A stretch of 64,000 nt of DNA from Desertivirga xinjiangensis (GCF_024436435.1 NZ_JAFMZP010000004.1:310001-374000), one strand, 5' to 3'. Shown: positions 43,900-53,788, counted from the stretch's first letter. Notes: a model not told the origin generated them from the letters alone. Translations and numbers: made by a program.

Positions 43900-44796
43900 A
43901 TGATTATTGAAACAAACATCCGCGCCATCAAGGTGATACTGCTTGTCTGGAAGTGGTTAATTTTTTATCTGTCTTTATCTATTGCGGTCGCCGTTCTTTA
44001 TACACGCTATAATTTTAATATTTCAATTTCAAATGCTGAAATCTCTATGCTAGGCATCGCTCTTTCCATATTGATGGGGTTTAGGGTTAGCGCTGCGTAT
44101 GAGCGCTGGTGGGAAGCACGAAAGATTTGGGGAGCGGTAGTAAATAATTCGCGAAGTTTTGCCAGGCAAGTGATTACTTTTTGCCATGACTCCGGTGTTG
44201 AAGGCGAACTGGTGAAATCCCTTATATACCGTCAAATTGCATTTGTACATGCCATGGCATGCCGTTTAAGACAAGTGGATTGTGCAGTGTTGATAGAACC
44301 TCTGCTTTATGACGATGAGTACGAGAAGATCATCGTCAAGTCTCACATTCCCAATTTACTGTTGCTTCATAATACCTATGCAGTTAAGCAGCTCCAGAAA
44401 GATAATTATATTACCGATTTTGAATTGATGCGTGTGGAGGAAACCCTGTATCAGTTAACAGATAACCTCGGGGCAGCAGAGAGAATCAAAAATACTCCTT
44501 TCCCTGTACCATACAGTTATTTTACCTGGCTTTTAGTGCATCTTTTCGCAATACTGATTCCTTTCGGAATGGTAGATGCTTTCGGATACCTCACTATTCC
44601 AGTGGCCCTTTGTGCTACGTTCATATTCCTTGTAATTGACCAGATCGCAGTTGAAATACAAGATCCCTTCTCCAACCGGGAGAACGATATCCCAGTATCA
44701 GCCATTTGTCAAAATATAGAGATTGATTTAAAAGAGATGATGGGTGATACCAATTTACCTCAAACGAAGACGCCTGAAGGAGGGGTGTTGATGTAG
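43900..44796 (+). CDS. bestrophin family ion channel-like protein
   Basis: A 298-residue membrane protein of the bacterial bestrophin (YneE/UPF0187) family, pentameric anion or cation channels. The family signature GFRVSAAYERWWEARKIWG (60-78) is intact, with hydrophobic helices near 14-34, 45-60, 207-227 and 229-249, and the C-terminal EIQDPFSNRENDIP motif (about 260-273). It follows the methyltransferase after 105 bp. Confidence 0.9.
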   Translation: MIIETNIRAIKVILLVWKWLIFYLSLSIAVAVLYTRYNFNISISNAEISMLGIALSILMGFRVSAAYERWWEARKIWGAVVNNSRSFARQVITFCHDSGVEGELVKSLIYRQIAFVHAMACRLRQVDCAVLIEPLLYDDEYEKIIVKSHIPNLLLLHNTYAVKQLQKDNYITDFELMRVEETLYQLTDNLGAAERIKNTPFPVPYSYFTWLLVHLFAILIPFGMVDAFGYLTIPVALCATFIFLVIDQIAVEIQDPFSNRENDIPVSAICQNIEIDLKEMMGDTNLPQTKTPEGGVLM

Positions 44797-44819
44797 GAGG
44801 GAGATGCATAACTGTACTA

Positions 44820-44842
44820 AGCACACGCGGCACGCGTGTGCT
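44820..44842. repeat. CACGCG palindrome copy
   Basis: Perfect 10-base arms (agcacacgcg / cgcgtgtgct) around gca. Same family as the pair at 41.5 kb and the copies near 57 kb; located 24 bp after the bestrophin gene. Confidence 0.7.
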
Positions 44843-44898
44843 TGAACTGTGATTAATGATCTAACTAAATGAACGAGATGCTTTCGTAAAGCTAAAAA

Positions 44899-44945
44899 AA
44901 AACCCTGGTGTCAAAATATCAATAGTTAGGGTTTTGCTTCAACCT
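44899..44945 (-). terminator. terminator overlapping the susD-like stop
   Basis: On the minus strand, arm aaaaccct (plus 44938-44945) lies inside the last codons of the SusD-like gene, and the other arm agggtttt (44899-44906) is followed by more T residues, after a 31-base gap that includes the stop codon. Confidence 0.6.
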
Positions 44946-46709
44946 ACCCGCATACGCTTGGAGTATCGATGTTGTAAATGGAAACAGCTCGCTTTTATTC
45001 GGTGTGAAAAATCTGGCAATTCCCTGATGCAAAGGTAAATTATCAATTGTCGCCCCTGATATCAAATGCTGCCGCCACTCCGTACGGGTCCAACCCGTAG
45101 CTGGATTGGGTACTTGAGTTGGCGTGTTAAAAGGATCTGTTCCGAAGAATTGAATCTCTTCCCCATTGTTCCTCCAGTAGATATATTCCGGGACAGAGGC
45201 ATAAGGGCCACTCGCATCCCTTATCTGGACGATTCTTTGCCGCGCTTCCTCAAGTTTGGTTGATAACAAATTCCAACGTATCAGGTCATATTTCCGAATA
45301 GCTTCACCACCGAATTCCAGGTACCGTTCGTTTACGATGGCGTTAAAAAAGCCTGTTCTATCTGTGGGAGTTACACCGATACTACCGTTGTTTTCGGCGA
45401 AAGCGCGGGTTCTAACCTCCTCAAAAGCTGCGATGGCGGCTGCGGAAGGACCATTATTTAATTCATTATCAGCCTCGGCAAACATTAACAACACGTCAGC
45501 GAACCTTATCAAGGGCCAGTTATAACCAAGGTTTAAAACGGTTCCAGGTAATAAAGGATTCCGCCAGTCGCGACGAAATTTCCCGTCAGTTAACTCACCC
45601 AGCCTTCTCAAGCTTTTAAGATTCGTTGCTCCAACGGAATAATAGGTTATAGACACCTCGCGCCGGGTATCCAATTGATTAAAAGCGTAAAAATAATTAG
45701 GCAGCACTAATAGTCCGCCGCCTCCCTGACCGTATCTGGAGGCAGCATTAAGGCTTGGGCCATTATATTGTCCCATCCTGCTATCCGAATTGCTGTTTCC
45801 ACCGCCAGCGCCCACTTCAAAAATAATCTCACCAAAAGGGTCCGCGGTAAAAGAGGTAAGCTTGCGCCAGACATCCTCAAAAGAAGGATTTAAGGTGTGC
45901 TGATTGCGGTTCTGCATCAGCTCTGCGCATTCGTCCCTTGCTATTTTATAGTATTCAAGGTAGTCACTTCTCCGCTCCATCACTTTAGAATCCGTCCTCA
46001 GGGAGTATCCTCCCCGAAACAATGCTAATTTTGCCCTCAAAGCCATTACAGCCCCCTTAGTAATTCTCTCATTTCTTGTAACCTCAGTTCTCCAGGGCAC
46101 AAGACCTTTCGCTGTAGCGAGATCCGCAATTAATTTATCATAAGTACTATCCCGGTTTGACTGCGGGATGAAAAGATCAGGCTGCCGGTAGGAGGGAACC
46201 ATTGGGGCCGGTACATCTCCCCAGTTCCTGATCAGTTCAAAGAGATATTGTGCGCGTAACGTTAAAGCCTCCCCGTGCAAACGTCTTAACTCCATCTGTT
46301 CGGTGGCTGTACCATTGCTATACAGTGGCATCAAAGGAATCTGTTCAATACACAGGTTGGCTTTTTCCAGCCCCCGGTATAGCTGATTGAACGGATTGGT
46401 AAGTTCAGTATTGGAAAGTAATAGCTGGTACCTGCCAATGCCACGGCGGCCATTGTCAATATTGCCGCTAACTATCGCTTCATCAGAATCGTATGGATAG
46501 TAAAGGTTTATCCGGATACCGTAGCCATTATCGCCCTGAAGATCGTCATAAGCACCCAATACGGCCGTCGTTGCGTTTGAAACATCCGAAAAGGCCTGCT
46601 CTACATCATATTGCGATTCCGGCTCCACTTCAAGAAATTTTTTACATCCCGCAGCAGTTACCAATAAGCATAAAATCATTGCGGAGATTTTTATTTTAGA
46701 TGAATTCAT
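44919..46709 (-). CDS. SusD/RagB-type outer-membrane lipoprotein
   Basis: A 596-residue glycan-binding lipoprotein that lids a SusC transporter. I start at ATG 46709, which gives a clean lipoprotein signal with the lipobox VTAAGC (C22). It has SusD features such as YDVEQAFSDVSNATTAVLGAYDDLQ, ANLCIEQIPL and, near the C-terminus, NERYLEFGGEAIRKYDLIRW. An upstream in-frame extension of 27 residues has no start-site support. It lies 19 bp after the SusC gene. The substrate is not evident; no glycosidase is adjacent. Confidence 0.93.
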   Translation of the reverse strand: MNSSKIKISAMILCLLVTAAGCKKFLEVEPESQYDVEQAFSDVSNATTAVLGAYDDLQGDNGYGIRINLYYPYDSDEAIVSGNIDNGRRGIGRYQLLLSNTELTNPFNQLYRGLEKANLCIEQIPLMPLYSNGTATEQMELRRLHGEALTLRAQYLFELIRNWGDVPAPMVPSYRQPDLFIPQSNRDSTYDKLIADLATAKGLVPWRTEVTRNERITKGAVMALRAKLALFRGGYSLRTDSKVMERRSDYLEYYKIARDECAELMQNRNQHTLNPSFEDVWRKLTSFTADPFGEIIFEVGAGGGNSNSDSRMGQYNGPSLNAASRYGQGGGGLLVLPNYFYAFNQLDTRREVSITYYSVGATNLKSLRRLGELTDGKFRRDWRNPLLPGTVLNLGYNWPLIRFADVLLMFAEADNELNNGPSAAAIAAFEEVRTRAFAENNGSIGVTPTDRTGFFNAIVNERYLEFGGEAIRKYDLIRWNLLSTKLEEARQRIVQIRDASGPYASVPEYIYWRNNGEEIQFFGTDPFNTPTQVPNPATGWTRTEWRQHLISGATIDNLPLHQGIARFFTPNKSELFPFTTSILQAYAGRLKQNPNY

Positions 46710-46728
46710 TTTTTTAAGAATTAAATAC

Positions 46729-49700
46729 CTACAATGAAATATTTGCTCCAAAAACCCAGGTCCTGGAGCGCGGATAGCCAGCGAAATCAACGCCCTGAGT
46801 AAGTGGGTCGGATCTTCTGGTACTTATTTCAGGATCAAAACCCGTATAATTGGTGATCGTTGCCAGGTTGTTAACTGTTGCATAGACCCTTAGGCCGGCT
46901 ATTTTAACCTTATCAATAATCCTTTTTGGGAGGGTATAACCCAATGTTACGTTATTAATACGAAGGAAAGATCCATCCTCAATTGCCCACGAATGCAGGT
47001 AATAGCGTTGATTGCGTACAGGAGCCCATATTCCGGCATTCTCGTTCAATGCCGCAAGCGCCGCCGGATCTGTAACTACCTGGCCACTTGAGTTAATCGT
47101 GGTCCAGCGGTTCTTCATAGTCTCCAGCATATTCAGGTTCAGAAAAGATCCGTCAGTCCACTCAATTTTATTGGCGTTATAAATATCGTTTCCGTAAACA
47201 AAGTTCACGAAGACGCTCATGTCGAAGTTCTTATAATTAAACTGGTTATGCCAACCACCAGTAAACGCCGGGTTAGCATCGCCAATAACCTGCCTGTCAT
47301 TGTCCAGGGTAATCAACTTGTCGTCGTTTAGGTCCCTAAGTTTTAATGAGCCTGGCTGGGCAACTCCAAAGATGCCAGAACCATTTGGTACTCCACTTTT
47401 TAACGTGTAAACACCGTTAGCGTAGTCGAAATCCTCGACCTTGTAAAATCCATCGGTAACAAAGCCGTACATCAATCCAACCGGATCACCTACCCGAACC
47501 AGGTAATCGTCAGCTCCGTCAGATCCCTGCCAACCGGAGCTCCTTGTTTGCTGAGTAATAGGGCCCAGGCTTTCTACTTTGTTCCTATTAAAAGCAATAT
47601 TGAAGTTAGATGTCCAGGAGAAATCCCGTTTCTGTAAGACACTTCCATTTATTTGGAATTCCACACCGCGGTTAGAAGTTGAGCCAACATTCTGGATCTG
47701 GGATGTATATCCGGTTGTAGAAGGAATAGCTACCTGTAATAGCAGATCGTTACCTTTATTTTTGTAAATATCAGCTGTGAACTGAATACGTCCTCTCAGG
47801 AAAGAAAGATCAAATCCCAAATTCTGCGACACTGTCTTCTCCCATTGTAAATCTTCATTTGCCAGAGCTGCCGGTGCAAATGCAGGGAGGACCGTATGAT
47901 TTAAGGCATACTCGCCCGTTACGCCATACAATTGCATATATAAAAGATCTCCTATCCGGTTGTTCCCTGCAACACCATAACCAACCCTGATCTTCGCATC
48001 GCTTAGCCAATCAAACTTGCGCATAAAATTTTCCTGGGATATCCGGTAAGCCAAGGTTCCGGATGGGAACATCAGCAGCCCTTTATCGTATCGGAACTTG
48101 GACGACCGGTCGGCCCGCAGAGAAAACGATCCCAGGAACTTGTCATCATAAGAGTAGCGCGCCTGACCAAAAAGCGAGAAGATCCTGTTTGGAGGAGTTA
48201 TGGACGATGTTGGCCTGGGTTGTGTTGAACCACTGGGAGGTGAGCCCAGGCTCATATTTGCCAAAGCTTTCTCAGCGGTGATGTCGGCAGGAAAAAAACG
48301 GGTTTCCACAAAATTATTTTTAGACTTAAGCTGGTAGATCTCCTGACCAACCAGTAAGCTGATATCATGATGCTCCTTTATATCATTCTTCACATATTGA
48401 AGCGTGTTGGAGTTGTTGATCGTGGTGTTATTCTGAGTAGTAATAGACGCCACCGGCAGCGATGCAAAATTTCTTGCAGTCGGTGTAATTTTACTATAGA
48501 ACAGCTCCTGTCTTGTGTTAGAAGCATCATAACCTAGGGTTGACTTAAAGGTAAGACCCTTAATAATCTCATAGCTGAAACTACCGCTGACATTAGTGCT
48601 GTTTGAAGGAACTTTCCGGTATTCAGCCTCAGTCAAGATCACCGGGTTCTGGATCTGATTCGAGTTCAGAAAATAATTCTCATCAAATTCATCCGTTGCT
48701 GGTGCTGTGGGAAGTTCGAATGGCCTGTAAACAATGCTGTGGCGAAGTCTGTTGGTGTTCCTGGTTCCAGTGGTAGTGGTACCTGCACCCATTATTTCCT
48801 GATCAAGATAGCGGGCGGTAACAGTGATCTTAAACTTGTCGGACGCTCTGTGGTCCAGTTTAAGATTCGCCAGGTAGCGTTTAAATCCTGATTGAAGCAA
48901 GATTCCGTCCTCGTCATTCGCCGTAAGGCTCAGGTTAAATGTCGTCTCTTTCGATCCTCCGTTTACGGAAACATTGTGACTCTGAAAGTAAGCATTCCGT
49001 CCAAACACTTCGTCCTGCCAATCAATAAACGGCTTATCCCTATACACCTGAAGCGTATCCCATGTTGAACCATAGTTCCTGGCGAAATTGTCAATATCTG
49101 ATTGGCCCGCTCTTGAGCGTTCGTATTGCCAAACAACAAAATCATACGAATTCAGCACATCCATCGTTTTTGATATAGATCGGAAGCCCTGTGTTCCGGT
49201 ATAATTCACCGTAGTTTTTCCTGGTTTTCCAGACTTCGTAGTAATGATCACTACGCCGTTTGCACCCCTGGCGCCGTAAATGGCAGTTGTCGAAGCATCC
49301 TTCAATACGTCGATCGAAGCAATGTCCTGTGGTGCGATAACATTCAGTGCGTTTTCAACCTGAATCCCGTCCACAATATATATAGGCGAATTGTCCTGTG
49401 TAATAGAGCCTCCTCCTCGTATTCTCACAACCACGTCAGCTCCCGGAGCACCTTCTGTGGTCGTAACCTGTACCCCCGCGAGCCGGCCGGTAATTGCTTC
49501 AGCAGCGGATGAAAGTGGCACATCTTTTATTTGCCTGCCAGACAAGGATGATATCGAGCCGGTAACGTCCCGCCGGCTTACAGTTTCGTAACCTACCACC
49601 ACCACTTCATTAAGCTGACTGCTTGACTCGGGCAGTACCACATTTAATGTTCGCTGCCCGTTTAACCTTATTTCCTTGGTTTCATAACCAAGGTATGAAA

Positions 49701-49989
49701 AAATCAGGGTGGCGTCTTCCGGGGCCTGTATAGAAAACTCTCCATTGACATTAGTCGAAATTCCCTTGTTAGTGCCTTTTATGATTACAGAAACACCTAT
49801 AAGGGCCTCTCCTTTATTGTCGGTAACTTTTCCACTGATCGAGACCTGTTTGGGGGCTTTTATTTCCGTCGACATTTCTCTTGCAGCAAAAAGGGGATAA
49901 GAAGCCAACAAGGGACTCGCTATAAGAAGTCCATAGGCATAGCTAAGACTGAAATGAAAAATTTTCAGAATGGTAGAGAAGTATTTCAT
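46729..49989 (-). CDS. SusC/RagA-type TonB-dependent receptor
   Basis: A 1086-residue outer-membrane importer. After the signal segment come a carboxypeptidase-regulatory-like domain (about 48-125: VSISGKVTDNKGEALIGVSV), the TonB box region NEVVVVGYETVSRRDVTGS (126-144), the plug with RIRGGGSI, SIDVLKDASTTAIYGARGANGVVI (about 228-251) and a 22-strand barrel ending in WVFGANISL. Start ATG 49989. It is followed by the SusD-like gene and forms a transport pair. No regulator or glycosidase is next to it. Confidence 0.95.
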   Translation of the reverse strand: MKYFSTILKIFHFSLSYAYGLLIASPLLASYPLFAAREMSTEIKAPKQVSISGKVTDNKGEALIGVSVIIKGTNKGISTNVNGEFSIQAPEDATLIFSYLGYETKEIRLNGQRTLNVVLPESSSQLNEVVVVGYETVSRRDVTGSISSLSGRQIKDVPLSSAAEAITGRLAGVQVTTTEGAPGADVVVRIRGGGSITQDNSPIYIVDGIQVENALNVIAPQDIASIDVLKDASTTAIYGARGANGVVIITTKSGKPGKTTVNYTGTQGFRSISKTMDVLNSYDFVVWQYERSRAGQSDIDNFARNYGSTWDTLQVYRDKPFIDWQDEVFGRNAYFQSHNVSVNGGSKETTFNLSLTANDEDGILLQSGFKRYLANLKLDHRASDKFKITVTARYLDQEIMGAGTTTTGTRNTNRLRHSIVYRPFELPTAPATDEFDENYFLNSNQIQNPVILTEAEYRKVPSNSTNVSGSFSYEIIKGLTFKSTLGYDASNTRQELFYSKITPTARNFASLPVASITTQNNTTINNSNTLQYVKNDIKEHHDISLLVGQEIYQLKSKNNFVETRFFPADITAEKALANMSLGSPPSGSTQPRPTSSITPPNRIFSLFGQARYSYDDKFLGSFSLRADRSSKFRYDKGLLMFPSGTLAYRISQENFMRKFDWLSDAKIRVGYGVAGNNRIGDLLYMQLYGVTGEYALNHTVLPAFAPAALANEDLQWEKTVSQNLGFDLSFLRGRIQFTADIYKNKGNDLLLQVAIPSTTGYTSQIQNVGSTSNRGVEFQINGSVLQKRDFSWTSNFNIAFNRNKVESLGPITQQTRSSGWQGSDGADDYLVRVGDPVGLMYGFVTDGFYKVEDFDYANGVYTLKSGVPNGSGIFGVAQPGSLKLRDLNDDKLITLDNDRQVIGDANPAFTGGWHNQFNYKNFDMSVFVNFVYGNDIYNANKIEWTDGSFLNLNMLETMKNRWTTINSSGQVVTDPAALAALNENAGIWAPVRNQRYYLHSWAIEDGSFLRINNVTLGYTLPKRIIDKVKIAGLRVYATVNNLATITNYTGFDPEISTRRSDPLTQGVDFAGYPRSRTWVFGANISL

Positions 49990-50383
49990 TTTGCAGATAA
50001 TTAAGTAGATGCAGGGGGGGTGATAGGCGGTTGATCAATAAAGATGATTTGTCCTTAGGGAGGACAGCAATGGGAGAGGTAGTTTAGAAAGTATTTCATT
50101 TCTGATTCGGTTAATTGTGTATCAATGCACATAGCTACGCAAATCAGCCAAAACCGCGGGTACTGTTATTTTAGCACCCTATTCAACGTAGTAACATGCG
50201 CGTCCGCCAACCAACAAAATCAGAGGTACTATGAGAAGACAAAAGCGGCTTAAAATAGCTTGCCCGCTTTTATTATTTAGGTAGATGCTTTTATCGGTCA
50301 GCTATACTAATTTACAGACTTTCTTATTAAATAAAAAATAAAATTATAGTCTATGATGGGGCATCATGGAGTCTGATGACTCC
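49990..50383. other. intergenic region upstream of the SusC gene
   Basis: The 394-bp gap holds a hairpin (aaaagcgg 50241-50248 with ccgctttt 50264-50271) and a second copy of the gaagtatttcatttt stretch that overlaps the SusC start (first at about 49978-49992, second near 50089-50103). The second copy may be a small duplication. The SusC promoter must lie here, but no clear TAnnTTTG element was found. No gene is seen. Confidence 0.4.
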
Positions 50384-50977
50384 TTAAACTCCAGCATAGC
50401 CCGTCTCTACACCTCCTGCCCGTTTGTAACTGGCGATAATTACTCCGGTCGATGTAACAGTAGTTTCTGTTAAAGTAAGCGCGGCGGGAACCGAGTATTC
50501 ATCAAATAGTTTCTTTCCTTTACCAAGGATCAAAGGGTGGATTTTGAGCCGAAGTTCATCTATTAAGTCATGCTTGAGAAGTAAATGGATAAGCTCGCTG
50601 CTCCCCCAAACCTGGATGTCCCGGCCTTCTGAATTTTTAAGCTTTTCGATATCAGCCAGGCTTTCGAGGAATACGGAGTTTTCCCAATCTGATTCTTTCC
50701 TGGTTCTGGAAAGCACGTATTTCGTGCCTTCACTGATGCCGGGCCAAAACGCTTTATGTTTAGGCCAGTAGGCCTCCCAGATATCAAATGTTCGTCTGCC
50801 TAAAAGATAGTCTGCAGGTCTCAGCTCTTGCTCCACCACCTTATCGTATATTTCGTCACTTAAGGGTGCAACCCAGCCGCCGAATTTGAAACCGCCTGAA
50901 GTATCTTCTTCTGGTCCGCCTGGTGCCTGCATTACTCCATCTAATGTGATCATTGAAAATACAATTATTTTTCTCAT
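50384..50977 (-). CDS. dihydrofolate reductase-like protein (RibD C-terminal domain)
   Basis: A 197-residue protein of the RibD-C/DHFR-like fold (YwjB/YyaP type), common in Bacteroidota as a stand-alone domain. I start at ATG 50977 (MRKIIVFSMITLDGVMQAPGG). Typical segments are YLLGRRTFDIWEAYWP, IQVWGSSELIHLLLKHDLIDEL and IHPLILGKGKKLF. A longer in-frame upstream part has no support. It is probably an NAD(P)H-dependent reductase of unknown substrate. Confidence 0.85.
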   Translation of the reverse strand: MRKIIVFSMITLDGVMQAPGGPEEDTSGGFKFGGWVAPLSDEIYDKVVEQELRPADYLLGRRTFDIWEAYWPKHKAFWPGISEGTKYVLSRTRKESDWENSVFLESLADIEKLKNSEGRDIQVWGSSELIHLLLKHDLIDELRLKIHPLILGKGKKLFDEYSVPAALTLTETTVTSTGVIIASYKRAGGVETGYAGV

Positions 50978-51096
50978 GGCATTTTTTTTTGGTTCAATAC
51001 AAAATTCGTTAAGAAATATTGTTTTGGTGCTGTGCATATGCGACAATTTTAGGGTGGTAGAATACGGAATTTGTTTAGAATTTCTGGATGGTGCGT

Positions 51097-51115
51097 AGCG
51101 AGTTGGAAACTCGCT
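51097..51115. repeat. short palindrome in the gap before the sugar dehydrogenase
   Basis: Arms agcgagtt (51097-51104) and aactcgct (51108-51115) around gga, inside the 334-bp gap 50978-51311. The rest of the gap is a mosaic of short inverted fragments (ctcaaaactc and the like) with no gene seen. It may be a REP-like element unrelated to the CACGCG family. Confidence 0.5.
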
Positions 51116-51311
51116 CTTATTGGAGGATCTTGAGTTCGCTGTGCTCAAAACTCAGGACAGGGCTCGAGCAAGACCGACTTGCCGCGGCCATACGGTTACC
51201 TCTTAAGCTCGTTTCAAACTTCAGCATCCACCGTACAAACTCTATTCTTTTCAAAATCAGAAACTCATTTGAACATACTCTGTTAAACTTTTACATCTAA
51301 AAATAACACCT

Positions 51312-52535
51312 ATGAAAACACTCCTCACCCGGATATTTGGGGTAACCCTTTTATTGGCCGGCCTCATCTACGGTTGTAAAAAAGGCGATGGTTTTTGGGA
51401 CACAATTGTCCCTGAAACGGAAGAAGAAACTACCTCCGCACAAATTAACGGATATGTATTCCGCCCGGCACTCGTTCAGGCTACAGACGCAAACATTGCG
51501 CAGCTCAAAGTACCGGCGGGATTTAAGGTTGCAAAGTTCGCTGATCAGCTGGGCAAGCCCCGTATCCTGTTAGCCGGTAACAATGGCGTAGTGTATGCCT
51601 CGGATCGTGAGGCAGGACTGGTAACGATGCTTAAAGACAATAACAATGACGGACTTGCTGAGGTAAGACAAATTGTAGCTACAATTAAACAGGCTCATGG
51701 TCTGGCAATTTACAACAACCAGATGTACATCACTTCTGTACGGGAAGTTTATAGGAGTAACATAAACCCTGACGGAACGCTGACTCAACCTCAAATGATC
51801 ATCAACAATCTACCCGACGGCGGACAACATCCCAACAGAACACTTGCATTCGGCCCAGATGGAATGCTGTACATCACGGTTGGAAGTACATGTAATGCAT
51901 GCGATGAACCCAATGGCAAGAATGCAACGATCCTGCGGGCTAATGCAGATGGTAGTAATATCAGTGTTTATGCAAAGGGCTTGCGTAATACTATCGGATT
52001 CGGCTGGCATCCCCAAACGGGCGAACTATGGGGAATGGATCATGGAATCGATTGGCTTGGGGACAACGAACAGAAAGAAGAGCTTAATCTGATCAAACAT
52101 AATGGCAATTATGGCTGGCCTTACATTTACGGCGATGGAAAGTATAACCCTGGTACCAATCCCCCTCCGGGCGATACCACTTATCAGCAATACCTGCAAA
52201 TGACCACCTTACCAAGCTTGCTTTACGATGCCCATGCGGCTCCTATGCAGATGGTATTCTATACTAAAAACTTATTCCCTTCTGAGTATGTAAACGATGC
52301 CTTTGTAACTATGAGAGGCTCCTGGAACAGAAGTCAGCCTGTAGGATACAAGGTTGTGAGGCTGCGTTTTGAAAATGGCCAGCCTGTAAGGTTTGAGGAT
52401 TTTCTAACCGGATTCCTGGTAAATAACAATCGTGCTCATTTTGCCCGGCCAGTAGGCTTAACTGTTCATTCAGACGGCTCTCTATTGGTAGGTGATGATA
52501 CAAACGGAGTGATTTACCGGATAAGCAGACAGTAA
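51312..52535 (+). CDS. PQQ-type sugar dehydrogenase lipoprotein (sorbosone/glucose dehydrogenase family)
   Basis: A 407-residue lipoprotein (lipobox LIYGC, C22) with a six-bladed beta-propeller of the PQQ-dependent soluble aldose dehydrogenase/sorbosone dehydrogenase family. Family marks are HGLAIYNNQMYIT, TLAFGPDGMLYITVGSTCN, the catalytic-region GLRNTIGFGWHP (about 223-234) and DHGIDWLGDN (about 243-252), ELNLIKHNGNYGWPYIYGDG. It would oxidise sugars or sugar-like aldehydes on the outer side of a membrane. No quinone partner is adjacent. A strong terminator follows. Confidence 0.87.
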   Translation: MKTLLTRIFGVTLLLAGLIYGCKKGDGFWDTIVPETEEETTSAQINGYVFRPALVQATDANIAQLKVPAGFKVAKFADQLGKPRILLAGNNGVVYASDREAGLVTMLKDNNNDGLAEVRQIVATIKQAHGLAIYNNQMYITSVREVYRSNINPDGTLTQPQMIINNLPDGGQHPNRTLAFGPDGMLYITVGSTCNACDEPNGKNATILRANADGSNISVYAKGLRNTIGFGWHPQTGELWGMDHGIDWLGDNEQKEELNLIKHNGNYGWPYIYGDGKYNPGTNPPPGDTTYQQYLQMTTLPSLLYDAHAAPMQMVFYTKNLFPSEYVNDAFVTMRGSWNRSQPVGYKVVRLRFENGQPVRFEDFLTGFLVNNNRAHFARPVGLTVHSDGSLLVGDDTNGVIYRISRQ

Positions 52536-52542
52536 AAATCAA

Positions 52543-52581
52543 AAAAGAAGTTCTTCAGATTGAGACTGAGGAGCTTCTTTT
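52543..52581 (+). terminator. intrinsic terminator of the sugar dehydrogenase gene
   Basis: A 16-bp stem with two G-U pairs (52543-52558 with 52566-52581) and a 7-base loop, T-rich at its end, starts 8 bp after the stop. Confidence 0.85.
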
Positions 52582-52776
52582 GAAAAATGTTTTACTCGAT
52601 CAGTGAGCTTCTTTTTTTAGCTCACACACAGCTGGTGCCTGCTTTGGTAACCATTCAAACGCAAGCTTTGCTACTTCCTGCCGGGGATGGAATTCAATAG
52701 CTCATTCTATAGCAAAAGTATTGAGAATGCTTGTCCCGCTAATCCCAACAACGTACCCCCGCCATATTATTTAGAT

Positions 52777-52809
52777 CGTGACCAAACCGTGATTAAACCG
52801 TGACAATAC
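52777..52809. repeat. three tandem 11-bp direct repeats
   Basis: Units cgtgaccaaac, cgtgattaaac and cgtgacaatac stand end to end. Every unit keeps CGTGA and a final AC, and the 11-bp period is about one helical turn, as in multi-site protein binding. They lie about 130 bp upstream of the DUF6266 gene, in a 401-bp gap (52536-52936) with no other gene seen. Confidence 0.7.
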
Positions 52810-52936
52810 CCTAGTCTGACGTCTTTGATACTTACGAGGTAGGGTGAAAAAATGATCTTCGTCACTTCTCGTTAAAAGACCGTTTAGGATTTGGGGGAAT
52901 CTGTATCTTTAACTTAAATCATTAATTATCATTCAT

Positions 52937-53680
52937 ATGGCAATCTTTTATAACGGTATTAGCGGCCCTTTCAGCGGCAAGGTAGGTGACGTTGTAGGCA
53001 GTAAATGGAGAGATATTAATTATATCCGGGCGAAGCCAAAACGAACTAAAAAACCTAAACAATTAGGGCAAATAACAACTAACAATTCATTTACTCTCAT
53101 ACATCAAACACTCATGAACATTGAGAGTCTCGTGAATGAGTGTTTTGCGTCTTATCCTGGAAAGGGGACGGGCAGGAACTCGGCTCATTCGTATAACGGA
53201 ACTCGGGCTATCATTCAAACCGGGAATGGACCAGCTATAGATTTCAGCAGGTTTCTGTTTAGTTGGGGAGATTTGGATGGCACCAGAGAAACAAAGGCCT
53301 GGGCAAATGGACCATTAACATTGTTTGTTTCCTGGGACACCTCAACAACGACCAAAAAAGCCAGTCCGGACGACGAGGTGATTTGCCTCACCTATTCCCG
53401 TAAATTGTGTGCGTTTTTAATAATACGGAAAACTGTTCGCAAGGATGGACAGCTGCAATATGAGTTGCCCCGCGGCCTTGCAGGCCAGGAAATCGAGGTA
53501 ATGATAGCGTTTAAGTCACATAAAAACGGAAGCTTTTCGCAGAGCCAGTATGTAGGAAGAGTCGATCTGGAACAGAAGAAAGTCAGCGAAGCAGCAACGG
53601 AAAAAGTTACAGATGAGCAGCCAATATTCTGTAAGCCTATCAATCTGCCGTCAGGATCGCTCTTTAGCTGCCAACGTTAA
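52937..53680 (+). CDS. DUF6266 family protein
   Basis: A 247-residue protein with the DUF6266 start: GISGPFSGKVGDVVGSKWRDINYIRAKP-like sequence (8-35), then a QTLMNIESLVNECF helix and a beta-rich body. The family is common and often multicopy in Bacteroidota; it is of unknown function and sometimes suggested to be structural or phage-like. The C-terminal 40 residues are more variable. It is a lone gene with a large hairpin after it. Confidence 0.75.
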   Translation: MAIFYNGISGPFSGKVGDVVGSKWRDINYIRAKPKRTKKPKQLGQITTNNSFTLIHQTLMNIESLVNECFASYPGKGTGRNSAHSYNGTRAIIQTGNGPAIDFSRFLFSWGDLDGTRETKAWANGPLTLFVSWDTSTTTKKASPDDEVICLTYSRKLCAFLIIRKTVRKDGQLQYELPRGLAGQEIEVMIAFKSHKNGSFSQSQYVGRVDLEQKKVSEAATEKVTDEQPIFCKPINLPSGSLFSCQR

Positions 53681-53740
53681 CGAAACCTGCACTTTGGTTA
53701 CTCAACACGTGGTCTTAGATCAACACTTCATCGGCCAGAC

Positions 53741-53788
53741 ATGGCCAACAAACAGGACCGGCATGATGCCGTCCTGTTTGTTGGCCAT
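53741..53788. repeat. long near-perfect hairpin
   Basis: Arms starting at 53741 (atggccaacaaacaggac) and ending at 53788 pair over about 22 bp with one bulged base, with a tga loop. It is 61 bp past the DUF6266 stop. There is no T-run, so it could be a repeat element or an RNA-protecting end rather than a terminator. The rest of 53681-53914 has no gene. Confidence 0.65.

Noticed and set aside
51897-51912. CNAC motif in the sugar dehydrogenase as a c-type heme site
   Set aside because: No His follows the second Cys, so it is not CxxCH.
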